A DNA stretch of 64,000 nt from Erysipelotrichaceae bacterium (GTDB taxonomy: Bacteria > Bacillota_I > Bacilli_A > Erysipelotrichales > Erysipelotrichaceae). This document shows, in pieces, positions 51,201 to 60,853 of the stretch. How positions within the stretch are numbered: the stretch's first letter is position 1; every line of letters starts with the position of its first letter. The stretch covers positions 1-64,000 of the forward strand of contig WSYG01000010.1 of the NCBI GenBank assembly GCA_009773735.1, given 5' to 3'. The notes under the pieces were generated by a model. That model was not told the origin of the DNA. It saw nothing but the letters and a program-made list of their open reading frames with translations, and ran no database searches. A program made the position numbers and the translations under genes.

Positions 51201-52400
51201 TTATTCCTGTCCCACAACGGTGTATGTACACAAACGTTTTAAGCTCTTGGCAGCATTTATGATATCTTGTCTTTCAACTTGATCAATTTCGTGTAAATAG
51301 TCTTCAATAACAAATGATTTATTCAAGAGCCAGGCTGAAAACGACATATTGATCCATGAATAAACATCATCTTCGATCGAAATAATGTTGTTTTTGAGTA
51401 AAGATTTCGCTGATAAAAATAAAGATTCAGTAAATCCATCATTTTTTATAACTTCAATTTGTTCCGCAATCAATTCTAATACCAAATCTCGTTGATTTTT
51501 ACTGATACCAGTGTGGATCGATAATACCCCATCATAGTGCATTAAATTACTATAAATGCTATAACACAGATTTCTTTTCTCTCTAATTTCTGTAAACAAC
51601 AGTGAATTTGGTAAAGTACCCAATAAATAAGACATGACTCGATAACTCATGTAGTTAGGATCTGTGTTGTTTGTTCCCATGGTATACAAAGATACTAGAG
51701 ATGTTTGTTTGATCCTTTTTGATGATTGATCCTCTTTGTAAGGTTTGTTAGATAAACAATATGAGGCACATATTTCATCGTTTTGTTTTGGAAACATGGT
51801 TCGTAAAACATCAAGATACTTTAGATCGATTTGACCGATCCCTATGACAAATACATCATCTTCCACCAACATTTTTTTTAGGTAGGATTTAAGATCATCT
51901 ATTGTGATTCTATTTAGGATATCTGCTCTACCTTGACTAAACACAGACAAAGGTTCATCACCTGCTCCTAAAGCATATGCTTTTAAAGCAGCCAATGTAT
52001 TGGGTTTATCATAGATACGTTTCAAACTAGAAGACATATTTTGTTTTGCTTCAGCAAACGTTTCATCATTAATCAATGGTTTTTTAATACAATTCACAAT
52101 AAAATCTAACGCATCAGACAAATGTGGTTCTTTCGAATAACGTTCACTAAGGGTCGTGAATTTCATATCCATCACATGTTTAGTCCCATAAGCCATCGTT
52201 TTAACGTCATAACTTAACGCAAAAAGTTCATCTGTTTTTAAGTTGACACTTTGTTTCGTGGGATGATTTTCAGTTAAAAGATTTCTCATGGTGACTTCTG
52301 GTTCTTTGTTGTCAGTCATGTATCGAATTGAGAAATGGACATCTTTGAATTTATCTTGGACGATGATTTGAATGTTGTCTGCTTTATTTGTGTTGACCAT
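51201..52400 (-). CDS. M16 family peptidase-like protein, non-catalytic type (YmfF-like)
   Basis: MVNTNKADNIQ start; TLPNSLLFTEIREKRNLCYSIYSN; no HxxEH seen; paired with YmfH-like gene. Confidence 0.82.
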   Translation of the reverse strand: MVNTNKADNIQIIVQDKFKDVHFSIRYMTDNKEPEVTMRNLLTENHPTKQSVNLKTDELFALSYDVKTMAYGTKHVMDMKFTTLSERYSKEPHLSDALDFIVNCIKKPLINDETFAEAKQNMSSSLKRIYDKPNTLAALKAYALGAGDEPLSVFSQGRADILNRITIDDLKSYLKKMLVEDDVFVIGIGQIDLKYLDVLRTMFPKQNDEICASYCLSNKPYKEDQSSKRIKQTSLVSLYTMGTNNTDPNYMSYRVMSYLLGTLPNSLLFTEIREKRNLCYSIYSNLMHYDGVLSIHTGISKNQRDLVLELIAEQIEVIKNDGFTESLFLSAKSLLKNNIISIEDDVYSWINMSFSAWLLNKSFVIEDYLHEIDQVERQDIINAAKSLKRLCTYTVVGQE

Positions 52401-52470
52401 GGGTTCCTCTAAAAAGATTACCAAAATAGTATATACTAAAAGTATCAAAACAAAAAGAAAGACAACTGAC

Positions 52471-53916
52471 ATGCCCATTCAATTTGACCAATTACCTCTC
52501 TTAACAGACTTCTATGAGTTCACCATGGCATACACTTATTTCAAAGAAAACAAACATAAAGATATCGCATATTTCGATATGTTTGTTAGAACTGTCCCTG
52601 ATAATGGTGGATTTATGATTTTTAACGGACTTGATCGTTTGATCACAGTTATAGAAAATTTTAAGTTTACTAAAGCTGATATTAGTTTCTTAAAGAAAAC
52701 ATATGGTTTTGATCAAGATTTCCTAGACTATTTACTAAATATGAAACTTCATTTGGACATTTGGTCTGTTGAAGAAGGCACTCCAGTTTTTGCTAATGAA
52801 CCATTGGTGACCGTTAGAGGCAATTTGATCCAAGCTCAAATCATTGAGACAGTCTTATTGATCTGTATCAACTACCCTATCTTGGTAACAACCAAAGCTT
52901 CTCGAATTGTTTATGCTGCTAAAGGAAGAGCCGTCATGGAGTTTGGGGCAAGACGTGCTCAAGGAATCGATGCTTCTTTAGAAGGAGCTCGAAATGCAGT
53001 TATCGCTGGCTGTGTTGGAACATCCAATACTTTAGCAGGTTTAAAATATGGTATCCCGGTTTCTGGTACGATCGCCCACAGTTACATTCAGCTTCACGAA
53101 ACAGAATATGAAGCATTCTTAAATTATTGTAAGATCAATCCAACCAACAGTGTCTTGTTGGTAGATACTTATGACACGTTAAAAAGTGGCGTCGTCAATG
53201 CGATAAAAGTTGCGAAAGACTATTTGATCCCTAATGGGTATAAATTAAATGCCATCCGACTAGATAGTGGTGACTTAGCTTACTTATCTAAAAAAGCCAG
53301 AATCATGCTTGATGAAGCAGGATTACATAGCACCAAGATCATTGCATCCAATTCACTTGATGAATTCATCATCGATGATTTGATCCTACAAGAAGCTAAA
53401 ATTGATATATTTGGTGTAGGAGAAAATCTTGTTACCGCAAAATCAAATCCTGTTTTAGGTGGTGTATATAAAGTCGTAGCGTATGAAAAGGATGAAGAAA
53501 TCATTCCTGTCATTAAAATCTCAGACAACATCACTAAGATTACCAATCCCGGATTAAAGAAACTGATTCGTTTCTATGATAATGAATCAAAGAAAGCTTT
53601 AGCCGATCTTATCTGTTTAGCCGATGAAGTCATTCCATTAGACTCCTATACTCTTTTTGATCCTGATTATCCATGGAAAAAGAAAACGATCACGAATTAT
53701 TATTATAGACTTCTTCAGGTTCCTGTTTTTGTTAATGGTTTCTTAGTATATAACCGCAAAACAACATTACAAACTAAGGCATACTGTAAAGAACAAATGG
53801 AGACCTTATGGGATGAAGTCAAACGACTCAGAAACCCACATAATTATTATGTCGATCTGTCAGATAAACTATGGAACTTAAAACACAATCTAATTGATAG
53901 AAATAAAAAAGTCTAG
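52471..53916 (+). CDS. pncB: Nicotinate phosphoribosyltransferase
   Basis: LPLLTDFYEFTMAYTYFK; MEFGARRAQGIDASLEGARNAVIAGCVGTSNTLAG; GTIAHSYIQ; RLDSGDLAYLS. Confidence 0.95.
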   Translation: MPIQFDQLPLLTDFYEFTMAYTYFKENKHKDIAYFDMFVRTVPDNGGFMIFNGLDRLITVIENFKFTKADISFLKKTYGFDQDFLDYLLNMKLHLDIWSVEEGTPVFANEPLVTVRGNLIQAQIIETVLLICINYPILVTTKASRIVYAAKGRAVMEFGARRAQGIDASLEGARNAVIAGCVGTSNTLAGLKYGIPVSGTIAHSYIQLHETEYEAFLNYCKINPTNSVLLVDTYDTLKSGVVNAIKVAKDYLIPNGYKLNAIRLDSGDLAYLSKKARIMLDEAGLHSTKIIASNSLDEFIIDDLILQEAKIDIFGVGENLVTAKSNPVLGGVYKVVAYEKDEEIIPVIKISDNITKITNPGLKKLIRFYDNESKKALADLICLADEVIPLDSYTLFDPDYPWKKKTITNYYYRLLQVPVFVNGFLVYNRKTTLQTKAYCKEQMETLWDEVKRLRNPHNYYVDLSDKLWNLKHNLIDRNKKV

Positions 53917-53936
53917 GATTTCCTAGACTTTCTTTT
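53906..53936. terminator. Bidirectional terminator between convergent pncB and nupQ-like
   Basis: AAAAAAGTCTAGGATTTCCTAGACTTTCTTTT. Confidence 0.85.
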
Positions 53937-53938
53937 AG

Positions 53939-54892
53939 TTAACGTTTGCCTTGATCGTAAGGTTCACCTGCTGCTTTAGGTGCAGCAGATTTTTTTGATG
54001 TAAAAGTCAAGACAACCAGAGTTGCTAAATATGGGAGGATCTTGTATACAGCGGATGGTAACTTCAAAACAGCAAGAAACGGAATAATAGATGCAACATT
54101 AGATATGGTTGAAGTAACACCAAAGAAAACAGCAGCAAAGAAAATATTACTGGGTTTCCATTGACCAAAGATCAATACAGCTAAAGCTAAGAATCCATAT
54201 CCTAAAACATCACCACTGAAATTGGTCGTAATTGGTACGATCAAGACAAGACCACCAAGTCCTGCCAAAGCACCAGATATCATGACACCTGCATAGCGCA
54301 TTCTTGTGACATTGATCCCTGCCGCATCTGCTGCTTGAGGATGTTCTCCACAAGCTCTTAATCGTAAGCCAAAACGCGTTTTAAACAGTACATAGGATGA
54401 TAATAGAAGTAGAGCCAAACCAATGTAGGTAAATAAATAAGTATTTTTAAAGAAGAAATCACCAATTACAGGAATATCTCCTAGGAGTGGTACTTTCGCA
54501 ATTCTAAATGTATTCTTAAAGTCGATTTGTTTAGCTCCCACTAAAACCTTAGCAGTATAGATTGTAAATGCTGCAGCGAATAGATTTAAAGCTGTTCCAG
54601 AAATCGTTTGATTGGCTTTCATATTGATGGAGGCATACGCATGAAACAATGAATAGATGACCCCCATTGTGATCGAAACAAGCATCGCAACGATAATCAA
54701 CACTTGATCAGGCATTGTCCCTGAAAACAAACGAATAAAGAATATCCCAAAGAATGCACCGATGATCATGATGCCTTCAAGCGCAATATTAATAACACCG
54801 CTTCGTTCAGAAAACATCCCACCTAAAGCAACAATCATTAATGGAACAATGAATAAGAATGAATTCTGGACTACAAAATAGATGATGTTCAT
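53939..54892 (-). CDS. nupQ: Nucleoside ABC transporter permease (NupQ/YufQ-like)
   Basis: MFSERSGVINIALEGIMIIGAFFGI; LRLRACGEHPQAADAAGINVTRMRY. Confidence 0.9.
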   Translation of the reverse strand: MNIIYFVVQNSFLFIVPLMIVALGGMFSERSGVINIALEGIMIIGAFFGIFFIRLFSGTMPDQVLIIVAMLVSITMGVIYSLFHAYASINMKANQTISGTALNLFAAAFTIYTAKVLVGAKQIDFKNTFRIAKVPLLGDIPVIGDFFFKNTYLFTYIGLALLLLSSYVLFKTRFGLRLRACGEHPQAADAAGINVTRMRYAGVMISGALAGLGGLVLIVPITTNFSGDVLGYGFLALAVLIFGQWKPSNIFFAAVFFGVTSTISNVASIIPFLAVLKLPSAVYKILPYLATLVVLTFTSKKSAAPKAAGEPYDQGKR

Positions 54893-55971
54893 TTTTTAGC
54901 TTCAAACTTTCTTAAAACATAAACGATCTTAGCTCTAAAGAAGAAAGACAAGGCACTCAGATAAATAATGACTGCTACCATTAGGTCAACAATTTCAGGC
55001 ATGATGGGATACCACTGAAGATAAAAACCACCAATTTTAATATATCCAATAAATATACCAGCAAAGATGATCCCAATTGGATTACTTAACCCTAATAATG
55101 CGACAGAAATGCCCGTAAATCCTTCTGGGTACTGCAACAAGAGGTCAATGATCTCAAAGTATCTAGCAGACCCAGCCAAGTACATTACCCCGCCTGCGAG
55201 CCCTGCAAAGCATCCTGAGATGACCATGGATAACCAGATATTACGTTTAGAATTGATACCTGCATATTCAGCGGCGAAGCGATTGAATCCACATGCCTTT
55301 AATTCATAGCCAAATGTTGTTTTTTCTAAAATGATGTAGGCAATGATCGCCATTAATACGGCGATAAAGAATCCAACATTTATACTAGAGTTGGTAAAGA
55401 TCTTATCTAATCCATATACAGGAAGATAAGCGCGGGTTGGCATAAGCGCCTGATTTTTAGTTGGATCAAAAATGGTGATCTTGATCATATAATTTACCAA
55501 ATACAAACCGATATAATTCATGATGATAGAGGAGATGACTTCATTAACATTTCGATATGCTTTAAGGATACCTGGAATCAGTGCCCATAACCCACCAGCA
55601 ATAAAGGCCGCAAGCAAAGCAACCACCCAATGAATTTCTACTGGTAAGAAAGTCCATCTAACCCCGACATAGACCGCTGTAAACGCACCAATGATAAATT
55701 GACCCGTAGCTCCTATGTTAAACAAACCCGTCTTAAATGCAAATCCAACGGCTAAACCTGTTAAAATGATCGGTCCAGCTGTGTACAATACGTTACCGAT
55801 ACCTTGCATTCCACCATTGAACCCACCCAACAGTAATGTGGTCAATCCAACAAATGAATAAGGTGCATTACTGATCAGAAGTACAAGAAAACTAAAACCA
55901 AATCCGATGAGTATGGATAAAACAGAAGCTGAGCCATTTATGACTGCTTTGTTTTTCGATAGGTTCTTCAT
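54889..55971 (-). CDS. nupP: Nucleoside ABC transporter permease (NupP/YufP-like)
   Basis: FKTGLFNIGATGQFIIGAFTAVYVG; YELKACGFNRFAAEYAGINSKRN. Confidence 0.9.
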   Translation of the reverse strand: MKNLSKNKAVINGSASVLSILIGFGFSFLVLLISNAPYSFVGLTTLLLGGFNGGMQGIGNVLYTAGPIILTGLAVGFAFKTGLFNIGATGQFIIGAFTAVYVGVRWTFLPVEIHWVVALLAAFIAGGLWALIPGILKAYRNVNEVISSIIMNYIGLYLVNYMIKITIFDPTKNQALMPTRAYLPVYGLDKIFTNSSINVGFFIAVLMAIIAYIILEKTTFGYELKACGFNRFAAEYAGINSKRNIWLSMVISGCFAGLAGGVMYLAGSARYFEIIDLLLQYPEGFTGISVALLGLSNPIGIIFAGIFIGYIKIGGFYLQWYPIMPEIVDLMVAVIIYLSALSFFFRAKIVYVLRKFEAKK

Positions 55972-57494
55972 GAAACATTCTCCCTTTTCGATCCAGCCAT
56001 ATATAATCCTAATTCTTGTTCAGTAACTGTTTTAGGATCCACTTCACCGACGATTTCGCCTTCATAAATGACGATGATGCGATCACTAATGTTCATGACT
56101 TCATTTAATTCTAGTGAAATCAGCAATACTGCTTTTCCATTATCTCTTTGTTTGATCAATTGATTGTGAATGTATTCGATGGCACCAACATCAAGACCGC
56201 GCGTCGGCTGAACAGCGATTAACAGATCAGGATCTTTATCGATTTCACGTGCAATGATGGTTTTCTGTTGATTACCACCAGACATACTGCGGGTCGAAGA
56301 CTCAGCCCCTTCTCCACTACGAATGTCGAATTGTTTGATGAGTGCATCAGCATGATTGGTGATGTTATCAAATTTCAAAAAACCATGGCTTTGAAATTCT
56401 TCTTTAAAATACGTTTGTAGAATTAGATTTTCAGCAAGTGTATAATCCAAAACCAATCCATGTTTATGACGATCTTCAGGGATGTGAGAAATTCCATCTA
56501 TGGAGCGAGTTCTCACTTTCTGATGTGTAATATCTTTGCCTTTATAAGTAATCGTCCCGCTTTCAACTTTAGTCAATCCAGTAAGTGCATAAACCAAATC
56601 CGTTTGGCCATTGCCTTCAATCCCAGCAACACACAAGATTTCACCACGGTGCACTTTAAAACCAACATGATTTATCGCATTTTTATGATGCCGATTTGAT
56701 TTAACAACCAGATCTTTAACTTCTAAGATTGGTTTTCCTAGATTTTGAGCTTGTTTTTCAATATTAAAGATGACTTTTCTGCCAACCATCATTTCAGATA
56801 GTTCTTCTACAGAAGTCGATTTAACATCGACCGTTGCGATGGACCTCCCTTTTCTAAGAATGGTGACTCGATTAGCCACAGCCTTAATTTCATTGAGTTT
56901 ATGTGTAATAAAGATGATTGATTTGCCTTCAGAAGCGAGATTGCGCATGATTTTCATCAGTTCAACGATTTCTTGGGGTGTAAGAACTGCTGTTGGTTCA
57001 TCAAAAATTAAAATGTTGTTTTCGCGATAGAGCATTTTTAAGATCTCCACCCGTTGTTGCATCCCAACAGTAATGTCCTGTATGATCGCATCTGGTTCAA
57101 TATATAAATTATATTTCTTGGATATTTCCAATACTTTAGCACGAGCATCTTTAAGATAAAGTTGTCCGTTTTTAATCGGTTCTACACCCAAAACAACATT
57201 TTCTAAAACAGTAAAATTATGTACCAATTTAAAATGCTGATGAACCATTCCAATCCCCAAGTCTTTGGCAATGTTCGGGTTATGAATCTTGACTTCTTTG
57301 CCTTCAACTTTTATGGTTCCTTCTTCAGCGTGATACAATCCAAACAGAACACTCATTAAAGTTGATTTTCCTGCTCCGTTTTCTCCCAGTAGAGCATGAA
57401 TTTCACCTTTCTTTACTTGGAAATTAATCTTATCATTGGCCACGATCCCCGGGAATATTTTGGTAATGTTTAGCATCTCTATGACATAGTCCAT
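55968..57494 (-). CDS. nupO: Nucleoside ABC transporter ATP-binding protein, duplicated ABC domains (NupO/YufO-like)
   Basis: LLGENGAGKSTLMSVLFGLY; second domain GIEGNGQTDLVYALTGL, MSGGNQQKTIIAREID. Confidence 0.92.
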   Translation of the reverse strand: MDYVIEMLNITKIFPGIVANDKINFQVKKGEIHALLGENGAGKSTLMSVLFGLYHAEEGTIKVEGKEVKIHNPNIAKDLGIGMVHQHFKLVHNFTVLENVVLGVEPIKNGQLYLKDARAKVLEISKKYNLYIEPDAIIQDITVGMQQRVEILKMLYRENNILIFDEPTAVLTPQEIVELMKIMRNLASEGKSIIFITHKLNEIKAVANRVTILRKGRSIATVDVKSTSVEELSEMMVGRKVIFNIEKQAQNLGKPILEVKDLVVKSNRHHKNAINHVGFKVHRGEILCVAGIEGNGQTDLVYALTGLTKVESGTITYKGKDITHQKVRTRSIDGISHIPEDRHKHGLVLDYTLAENLILQTYFKEEFQSHGFLKFDNITNHADALIKQFDIRSGEGAESSTRSMSGGNQQKTIIAREIDKDPDLLIAVQPTRGLDVGAIEYIHNQLIKQRDNGKAVLLISLELNEVMNISDRIIVIYEGEIVGEVDPKTVTEQELGLYMAGSKRENVS

Positions 57495-57544
57495 TTTGAG
57501 TCTCCTCTTATGTAGATTATACAGTAAATTCATCTTTAAACAAA

Positions 57545-57577
57545 AATAAAATGAACCTTGCGGTTCATTTTATTTTT
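57545..57577. terminator. Hairpin between bmp lipoprotein gene and nupO, likely partial terminator
   Basis: AATAAAATGAACCTTGCGGTTCATTTTATTTTTTT. Confidence 0.8.
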
Positions 57578-57597
57578 TTAATTACAGTCGAACTAAA

Positions 57598-58671
57598 TTA
57601 ATTTTCGAGGGTAACGATGACTTTGGTCAAGCCCAATAAATCAGCAGTAGCAGCATCAGCATTGTCTTTCAAATCGATTGAATTGCTAACCAGTTTAGCG
57701 AAGATTGCATCATAAGCAGCTTTGTTGAATTTTGTGAATTTTGCGAAATTCTGTGGCAAGCCAATACCGTTAACATCAGCACCTAAAGAAACTTTTGTTC
57801 CACCTGGGAATTTGTTCTTGTAGAAAGAGTCAAGAGCCAAAATAACAGAAGCTCCTAGTCCTTTAGTAGCGGAAGAGATAACAGTTGGTGATTCAGCGGA
57901 TTGATCAACGTCAACTCCGATGACTTTTTTACCAGCAGCAGCGGCAGCACTCATGACTGAGTTGCCAACTTTACCACCAGCAGCGAAGATAACTTCCACA
58001 CCAGCAGCATACCAAGCAGCAGCTTTTTGTTGGTTAGCAGGTGTATCAGCGAAATCGCCGGTATAGAAATATTTAACGTTAACTGAAGTCAAACCTAATT
58101 CGATAGCAGCATATTCAGCACCTTGCAAGAATCCATAACCGAATCTTACAACAGCCGGAACAGCCATTCCACCCATAAAGCCTAATGAAGTAAAGCCTTC
58201 TTTTACTGCAGCATAGCCAGCTAAGAAACCGGATTGTTCTTCACGGTAGAAAATAGAATACGTGTTGGATGTGATTTTTTCTTTGTAATCAGCAGTATAA
58301 ATCTGATTATTTGGGAAACCATCCAATAAAACGAATTTTACATTAGGATACTTTTCTTGAACGACAAGAATTGCTGGTTCAAATAAGAATCCTGGAGTAA
58401 CTACAATCTTGGCTCCGCCTGATACAGCTAAGTCAATTGCAGCAACATAAGCAGCGGTTGAAATCTCAGTTGGTTTGTAATACTTATACGTTTTTTTGTT
58501 GTCTTCCGCATATTTCTTAACACCTTCCCAAGCTCCTTGATTGAATGATTTGTCGTCAATGTCGCCTTTATCGGTGATCATTGCGATTTCATACGTTGCC
58601 TTCTTCGGTGCACAAGCAGATAAGCTCATGACAACGAGAAGAATCGATAAAACAGCTAGAATCTTCTTCAT
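57598..58671 (-). CDS. nupN: BMP family nucleoside-binding lipoprotein (NupN/Med-like)
   Basis: Lipobox LSAC; ALVTDKGDIDDKSFNQGAWEG-type motif; GGKVGNSVMSAAAAAGKKVIGVDVDQS. Confidence 0.92.
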   Translation of the reverse strand: MKKILAVLSILLVVMSLSACAPKKATYEIAMITDKGDIDDKSFNQGAWEGVKKYAEDNKKTYKYYKPTEISTAAYVAAIDLAVSGGAKIVVTPGFLFEPAILVVQEKYPNVKFVLLDGFPNNQIYTADYKEKITSNTYSIFYREEQSGFLAGYAAVKEGFTSLGFMGGMAVPAVVRFGYGFLQGAEYAAIELGLTSVNVKYFYTGDFADTPANQQKAAAWYAAGVEVIFAAGGKVGNSVMSAAAAAGKKVIGVDVDQSAESPTVISSATKGLGASVILALDSFYKNKFPGGTKVSLGADVNGIGLPQNFAKFTKFNKAAYDAIFAKLVSNSIDLKDNADAATADLLGLTKVIVTLEN

Positions 58672-58749
58672 TACATTCCTCCATGGCAAAAGTTGCCAAT
58701 TTCAGTTTATATTTAATGCACGGTAATGTCAATTAATGTCGCAAAAAAA

Positions 58750-58775
58750 AAGGCGATTTATTTAAAAACCGCCTT
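58750..58775 (-). terminator. Terminator overlapping ftsK/spoIIIE stop codon
   Basis: Minus strand AAGGCGGTTTTTAAATAAATCGCCTTTTTTTTT. Confidence 0.8.
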
Positions 58776-60852
58776 CATTATTTTTTCCATAGACATCTCT
58801 GGGTTTAGAACCCTGTTGAGGTCCAATGATTCCCTTTTGTTCAAGCATGTCCATGATTCTGGCTGCTCGATTGTAGCCTAAGCCAAAGTGACGTTGAATG
58901 GTTGAAGTCGATGCCCTTCTGGTTTCCAATACAAACAGTTTAACTTCTTCATATAAAGGATCTTCAGTTTGATTTTTATAGCCAATTTCTTCTTCAGGAT
59001 CATTGAGATGAAGAAATGCCTCATCAAAATTAGGAGCTCTTTGAATGGAGGTCGCATCAGCTAAACGTTTGACTTCTTCATCTGATACATAGACCCCCTG
59101 GATTCGAATGGATGAAGGCTCGCCGACTGGGAAGAATAACATATCCCCATAACCTAATAAACGTTCAGCCCCAACATGATCCAAGATCGTTCTTGAATCG
59201 ATACCACTTGAAACCGCAAAAGCAATTCGCGATGGGATATTGGCTTTGATGATCCCGGTGATGACATCGGTTGAAGGTCTTTGAGTCGCAACAATCAAAT
59301 GGATTCCTGCTGCTCTAGCCAACTGAGTGATTCTTTGGATACTGGATTCTACTTCTTTTCCCGCAACGATCATGAGATCTGCCAATTCATCGATAATAAC
59401 GATGATCCAAGGCATGAACTCTAAGTGTTCTTGAGGTTGTTTAATCAGCAATTCATTGTAGGTGGTGATGTTTCTGACACCTACTTTAGAGAATACTTCA
59501 TATCTGTTTTCCATCATATTGACGATGACTCTGAGTACTTTCGCAGCTTCTGATGAATCAGAGATAACAGGACAAATCAAATGTGGAATCTTTTGATAGG
59601 CTACAAATTCTACTTTTTTAGGATCGATCAAAAGCAATTTCACTTCATCAGGCGATGTCCTGAGTAAAATAGTCGTGATGAATGCGTTGATACAGACACT
59701 TTTTCCACTACCAGTCGCTCCTGCGATCAACAGGTGAGGCATTTTATCCAGTTCGGTATAAACGATCTTACCCATTAAATCCTTGCCTAAAGGCACTAAA
59801 AGCTTCTTGGTAGAACGATCCCCAATGGTAGGATCCTTCATCATTTCACTCATACGTACAGGAATCATCTCTACATTAGGTATTTCTACACCTACCGCAT
59901 TTCTGCCAGGAATCGGTGCTTCAATCCGCAGTTCTTTGGCTTGAAGTTCCATTTTAATGTTGTCTTGAATGGATGATATCTTAGATATCTTGATGTTTGA
60001 GTCAGGTTTAACTTCGAATTTCGTAACGGCAGGACCAATATGAGTCCCTATCAAAGTCGCGTTGATGTCAAACTGACTTAAGATTTCTATCAAACGCTTA
60101 CCTTTTACAACAGCTGCATTTTGATTGGCGATCGATTTGTTTTTTAAAACAACTTCTTCCAACAAATTGACAGAAGGTAAAGTGTAGTTCCCAATGCTAT
60201 GGATGGTTGCAGCAGAAGTTGTCGAAATCTCCGCAATCGGTGTATCTTTGATCAGTCTTCTTTTGGGTAAAGGTTCATCAGGTTCAATAAACAACGGTCT
60301 TTCTTCTTCTTCTTCGAATTGGCGCGGTTTACGAGTTTTGAATTTTAAATTTGGCCACAATTGATGATAGTCAATTAATAAAGCCGAAGCAATGATGAAC
60401 AACACGATGGTGATGATGATGGTTCCAGTTCGAGCAACCATCACATTGAACAAGGAATATAAAAGAATACTAAAAAATCCCCCTTCATCAGGTTCAGTTT
60501 GAGCTATGATCTTAGAAAGTTTATTGAGCCAATCGCCAATAGATGAAGGATCAGCAGATCGAAGAATAGCATTAAACAACAGTAAACTTAAACAAAATAG
60601 AATAATTGAAATCCAAATTCTAAGTGGATACTTAGGCCATCTTCTAAAAATGACCGTAAACAAGAAGAAAATTCCAAATATGGCATACAAACCTTTATTC
60701 AACCCTGAACCAAACAAAATTACCGCAAAGTTATCCATCACTTGACCGACATAGCCAAAACGCGCAGCTGCAATTAAAATCACGGACAATGCGATCAGTG
60801 AATAGATGAATATAAGTAGTTTAGTCTCTTTAGTTTTATTTCTACGTGCCAT
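58762..60852 (-). CDS. ftsK: DNA translocase FtsK/SpoIIIE
   Basis: N-terminal TMs; PHLLIAGATGSGKSVCINAFITTILLRTSPDEVKLLLIDPKKVE; C-terminal gamma winged helix. Confidence 0.95.
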   Translation of the reverse strand: MARRNKTKETKLLIFIYSLIALSVILIAAARFGYVGQVMDNFAVILFGSGLNKGLYAIFGIFFLFTVIFRRWPKYPLRIWISIILFCLSLLLFNAILRSADPSSIGDWLNKLSKIIAQTEPDEGGFFSILLYSLFNVMVARTGTIIITIVLFIIASALLIDYHQLWPNLKFKTRKPRQFEEEEERPLFIEPDEPLPKRRLIKDTPIAEISTTSAATIHSIGNYTLPSVNLLEEVVLKNKSIANQNAAVVKGKRLIEILSQFDINATLIGTHIGPAVTKFEVKPDSNIKISKISSIQDNIKMELQAKELRIEAPIPGRNAVGVEIPNVEMIPVRMSEMMKDPTIGDRSTKKLLVPLGKDLMGKIVYTELDKMPHLLIAGATGSGKSVCINAFITTILLRTSPDEVKLLLIDPKKVEFVAYQKIPHLICPVISDSSEAAKVLRVIVNMMENRYEVFSKVGVRNITTYNELLIKQPQEHLEFMPWIIVIIDELADLMIVAGKEVESSIQRITQLARAAGIHLIVATQRPSTDVITGIIKANIPSRIAFAVSSGIDSRTILDHVGAERLLGYGDMLFFPVGEPSSIRIQGVYVSDEEVKRLADATSIQRAPNFDEAFLHLNDPEEEIGYKNQTEDPLYEEVKLFVLETRRASTSTIQRHFGLGYNRAARIMDMLEQKGIIGPQQGSKPRDVYGKNNEGGF

Positions 60853-60853
60853 G

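Noticed and set aside
58684-58698. Small hairpin GGCAActtTTGCC just upstream of nupN, considered as a purine riboswitch
   Set aside because: No purine or other riboswitch core motif; a 5-bp stem is likely chance.
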